From an uncultured Eubacteriales bacterium (GTDB taxonomy: Bacteria; Bacillota; Clostridia; Peptostreptococcales; Anaerovoracaceae), in contig CADCOV010000014.1 in the NCBI GenBank assembly GCA_902803185.1, positions 1 through 7,726 on the forward strand: a stretch of DNA of 7,726 nt. Direction: 5' to 3'. The translations under genes and the position numbers were made by a program. Positions 6,166 to 7,726 of the stretch are shown here, piece after piece (position 1 is the first letter of the stretch; each line of letters starts with the position of its first letter). Below the pieces are notes generated by a model, which saw nothing but the letters and a program-made list of their open reading frames with translations, was not told where the DNA came from and did not search any database.

Positions 6166-6604
6166 CGCCAGAGAGACCATGATGAAGGTCTACTATCAGA
6201 TGGACCTGATGAACGACTTCGACGTCGACAGCCGTTCCAACTATCTGAGAGACCTGGACCCGGAGGAGGACCAGACCGCCTATTGCGAAGAGCTGTATTC
6301 GCTCCTCTGCAACAAGAAGGAGGAGATCGACCGGGCCATCACCGACCACTCCCGCAAGTGGAGCATCTCCCGCATGCCGAAGACGGACCTGGCGGTCCTG
6401 AGGCTGGCGGTCTGCGAGATCCTGTTCCTGCAGGAGGTCCCGGATTCCGTCGCCATCAACGAGGCGGTGGAACTGGCGAAGCGTTACGGCGAGGAGAACT
6501 CCCCGAAGTACGTCAACGGCATCCTGGGCGCCGTCGCCCGGGAGAAGGCGGCCGCTGCGGAAGCGGCGCCGGCGGAGGACGCGGCGGAGACGACCGAGGC
6601 CTGA
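6137..6604 (+). CDS. nusB: Transcription antitermination factor NusB
   Basis: From GTG 6137 the protein is 155 residues, close to the usual 130-160. It starts with the common basic N-terminus (KKQKVFRTDARETMMKVYYQ) and ends its conserved core with INEAVELAKRYGEENSPKY and VNGIL (107-130), the NusB hallmark. NusB binds boxA RNA with NusE (ribosomal protein S10) and promotes antitermination and processing of rRNA transcripts. The position after an Asp23-family gene and before xseA agrees with the conserved cluster in Firmicutes, although folD is absent here. The start is moved from ATG 6113 to GTG 6137 because only the latter has a well-spaced GAGGAGA. The last twenty residues (136-155) form an Ala/Glu-rich low-complexity tail outside the normal fold, encoded by a GCG/GCC/GAG-rich stretch; it probably is a disordered extension. 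Confidence 0.9.
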   Translation: MKKQKVFRTDARETMMKVYYQMDLMNDFDVDSRSNYLRDLDPEEDQTAYCEELYSLLCNKKEEIDRAITDHSRKWSISRMPKTDLAVLRLAVCEILFLQEVPDSVAINEAVELAKRYGEENSPKYVNGILGAVAREKAAAAEAAPAEDAAETTEA

Positions 6605-6607
6605 CGC

Positions 6608-7576
6608 ATGGCAGAACTTTCGCTCGGCATCGACACCAGCAACTATAAGACCTCCGTCGCTGTCACAGACCGGGAGGGCAGGATCCTGGCGGATGAACGG
6701 ATCCTTCTGACCGTACCGGAGGGGAAAAGGGGCCTCAGGCAGCAGGAAGCCCTTTTTCAACATGTGGAGAATCTGCCGGTCCTTCTGGAGAAGGTCCTGC
6801 CCCTCTGCAGGGGACAGGAGGTCCGGGCGGTCTCCGTCTCCACGAGGCCGAGGCCTGTGGAGGGTTCCTACATGCCCGTCTTCCTGGCGGGTCACGGACA
6901 GGCGAGAGCCCTGGCCGCGGCCTACGGCGTCCCGTGCTTTGCCTTCTCCCATCAGGAGGGGCACATCGAGGCCGCCCGCCGCTACACGGACCTCAAGGAC
7001 AGCAAAAGATTCTGCGCCTTCCACTTCTCCGGCGGGACCACCGAAGCGCTGCTGTTCGAGGACGGCAGCCTGACCAACGTGGGCGGGAGCCTCGACATCT
7101 CCTTCGGCCAGCTCCTGGACCGGGTGGGCGTGGCGCTCCATGCACAGTTTCCGGCGGGGGAGGCCCTGGACCGGGTCGCCCTCACGGCGCTCACCGGCCG
7201 TAAGCCGGCCGGTCTTTCGGACCTTCCGAAGATCCGCGAGACCGACGGCACGATCAACCTCTCCGGCATCGAGACCAAAGCCCTCCGCCTGGTCGAGGAG
7301 CGGGGCTACGGTTCCCCGGAGGAAGCGGCGGACCTGATCGCGGTGCTGTTCTACCGGATCGGGGAGGCCATGTGCGCTTTGGTCAAGGACCTGGGGGACC
7401 GCTGCGGCACCCGGGACTTCCTGTTCTCCGGAGGCGTCTCCGCCAGCGCGGCGCTCCGCGCCATGGTGGAACGGACCCTGGGGCGGGACTATCACATCAT
7501 CTACAGCGACCCGGTCCTCTCCTCGGACAACGCAGTGGGGATCGCGCTTTTGGGAGGCGATGCCATATGGCGCTGA
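6608..7576 (+). CDS. TsaD/Kae1-family paralog (peptidase M22-like, 'O-sialoglycoprotein endopeptidase' in older annotation)
   Basis: The 322-residue protein has the ASKHA fold signature of TsaD: LGIDTSNYKTSVAV at 6-19 in place of the usual ETSCDET, the metal motif HQEGH (115-119, HxxxH), SGGTTE (141-146), FPAGEALD (181-188), FSGGVSAS (273-280) and SSDNAVGIALLGG (305-317). The ligands H115, H119 and D307 correspond to the metal-binding residues of true TsaD, so nucleotide and metal binding look intact. True TsaD transfers threonylcarbamoyl to tRNA for t6A. This protein differs at the N-terminus and in the GPG-containing segment (here TRPRPVEGSYMPVF, 79-92), so I read it as a paralog and not the t6A enzyme; its function is unknown. 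It sits 3 bases after nusB and overlaps xseA by 10 bases. GAGG at 6596-6599 is spaced 8 bases from ATG 6608. Confidence 0.82.
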   Translation: MAELSLGIDTSNYKTSVAVTDREGRILADERILLTVPEGKRGLRQQEALFQHVENLPVLLEKVLPLCRGQEVRAVSVSTRPRPVEGSYMPVFLAGHGQARALAAAYGVPCFAFSHQEGHIEAARRYTDLKDSKRFCAFHFSGGTTEALLFEDGSLTNVGGSLDISFGQLLDRVGVALHAQFPAGEALDRVALTALTGRKPAGLSDLPKIRETDGTINLSGIETKALRLVEERGYGSPEEAADLIAVLFYRIGEAMCALVKDLGDRCGTRDFLFSGGVSASAALRAMVERTLGRDYHIIYSDPVLSSDNAVGIALLGGDAIWR

Positions 7577-7726
7577 AACCGGTCACGGTATCCCAACTGA
7601 ACGAATACATCGGCAGGCTCCTCTCCACCGACCCGCTGCTCCGCAACGTGGTGGTGAAGGGCGAGATCACCTCGATCAAATACCACAGCACCGGCCACGT
7701 CTACTTCAACCTGTCGGACCACGCCA
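7567..7726 (+). CDS. xseA: Exodeoxyribonuclease VII large subunit, N-terminal part (runs off the window)
   Basis: The 53 visible codons begin MALKPVTVSQLNEYIGRLL and continue with VVVKGEIT and HSTGHVYFNLSDHA, the characteristic N-terminal OB-fold of XseA. XseA with XseB forms exonuclease VII, which degrades single-stranded DNA to oligonucleotides and acts in repair. The ATG at 7567 is preceded by GGGAGG (7552-7557) at 9 bases and overlaps the end of the TsaD-like gene by 10 bases, so the two are probably translated from one message. Downstream xseB and the rest of xseA are outside the window. Confidence 0.93.
   Translation, partial: MALKPVTVSQLNEYIGRLLSTDPLLRNVVVKGEITSIKYHSTGHVYFNLSDHA

Noticed and set aside
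4714..6180. Long minus-strand open frame of 488 codons opposite the NYN domain and Asp23 gene
   Set aside because: Its composition (Val, Asp, Leu, Arg-rich) is typical of antisense shadow frames, and it crosses a clear + strand promoter and gene boundary.
6095..7495. Minus-strand open frame of 466 codons opposite nusB and the TsaD-like gene
   Set aside because: It has no family motifs, and both + strand genes are well supported by conserved motifs and ribosome sites.

Overview
The window is GC-rich (roughly 60% or more by eye) and almost completely coding, with every real gene on the + strand. I see no RNA genes, mobile elements, CRISPR arrays or long repeats. The largest gap between genes is about 33 bases (5782-5814), so no stretch over 300 bases lacks a gene. 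Gene content and order point to an anaerobic Gram-positive bacterium of the class Clostridia. The reasons are a trmR-trhP (yrrM-yrrO-like) pair, an Asp23-nusB-xseA cluster, and a TsaD paralog between nusB and xseA, an arrangement I associate with Lachnospiraceae-type genomes. The family assignment is inference only.

Region 1 (1-1927) begins with what may be the last codons of mltG. It then holds a TrmR-type tRNA O-methyltransferase overlapping a U32-family protein of the TrhP type. Together these would hydroxylate and then methylate the wobble uridine of tRNA (ho5U34 to mo5U34). Region 2 (1938-3233) encodes a CNNM/CorC-type membrane protein with paired CBS domains. It contains a short, strikingly AT-rich stretch at a domain boundary.

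Region 3 (3220-5781) is the most unusual gene: a TetM/EF-G-like ribosomal GTPase joined in frame to a C-terminal NYN/YacP (Rae1-like) nuclease domain. Rae1 of Bacillus subtilis cuts mRNA in the ribosomal A site, and TetM-type factors reach into that same site. The fusion therefore suggests one protein that docks on the ribosome and cleaves A-site mRNA. The domain IV loop that displaces tetracycline in Tet(M) is not conserved, so I do not predict ordinary tetracycline resistance.

Region 4 (5762-7726) starts with a strong-looking promoter (TTGCGC, 17 bases, extended -10 TGaTATAAT) inside the 3' end of the fusion gene. It would drive an Asp23/Gls24 protein, NusB, a TsaD/Kae1 paralog with intact metal ligands, and the start of xseA, which runs off the window. 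Overlapping or closely abutting genes suggest two transcription units: trmR-trhP-CNNM-GTPase/NYN, and asp23-nusB-tsaD-like-xseA. The first is largely about decoding and ribosome function; the second is a conserved housekeeping cluster carrying an uncharacterised TsaD paralog.
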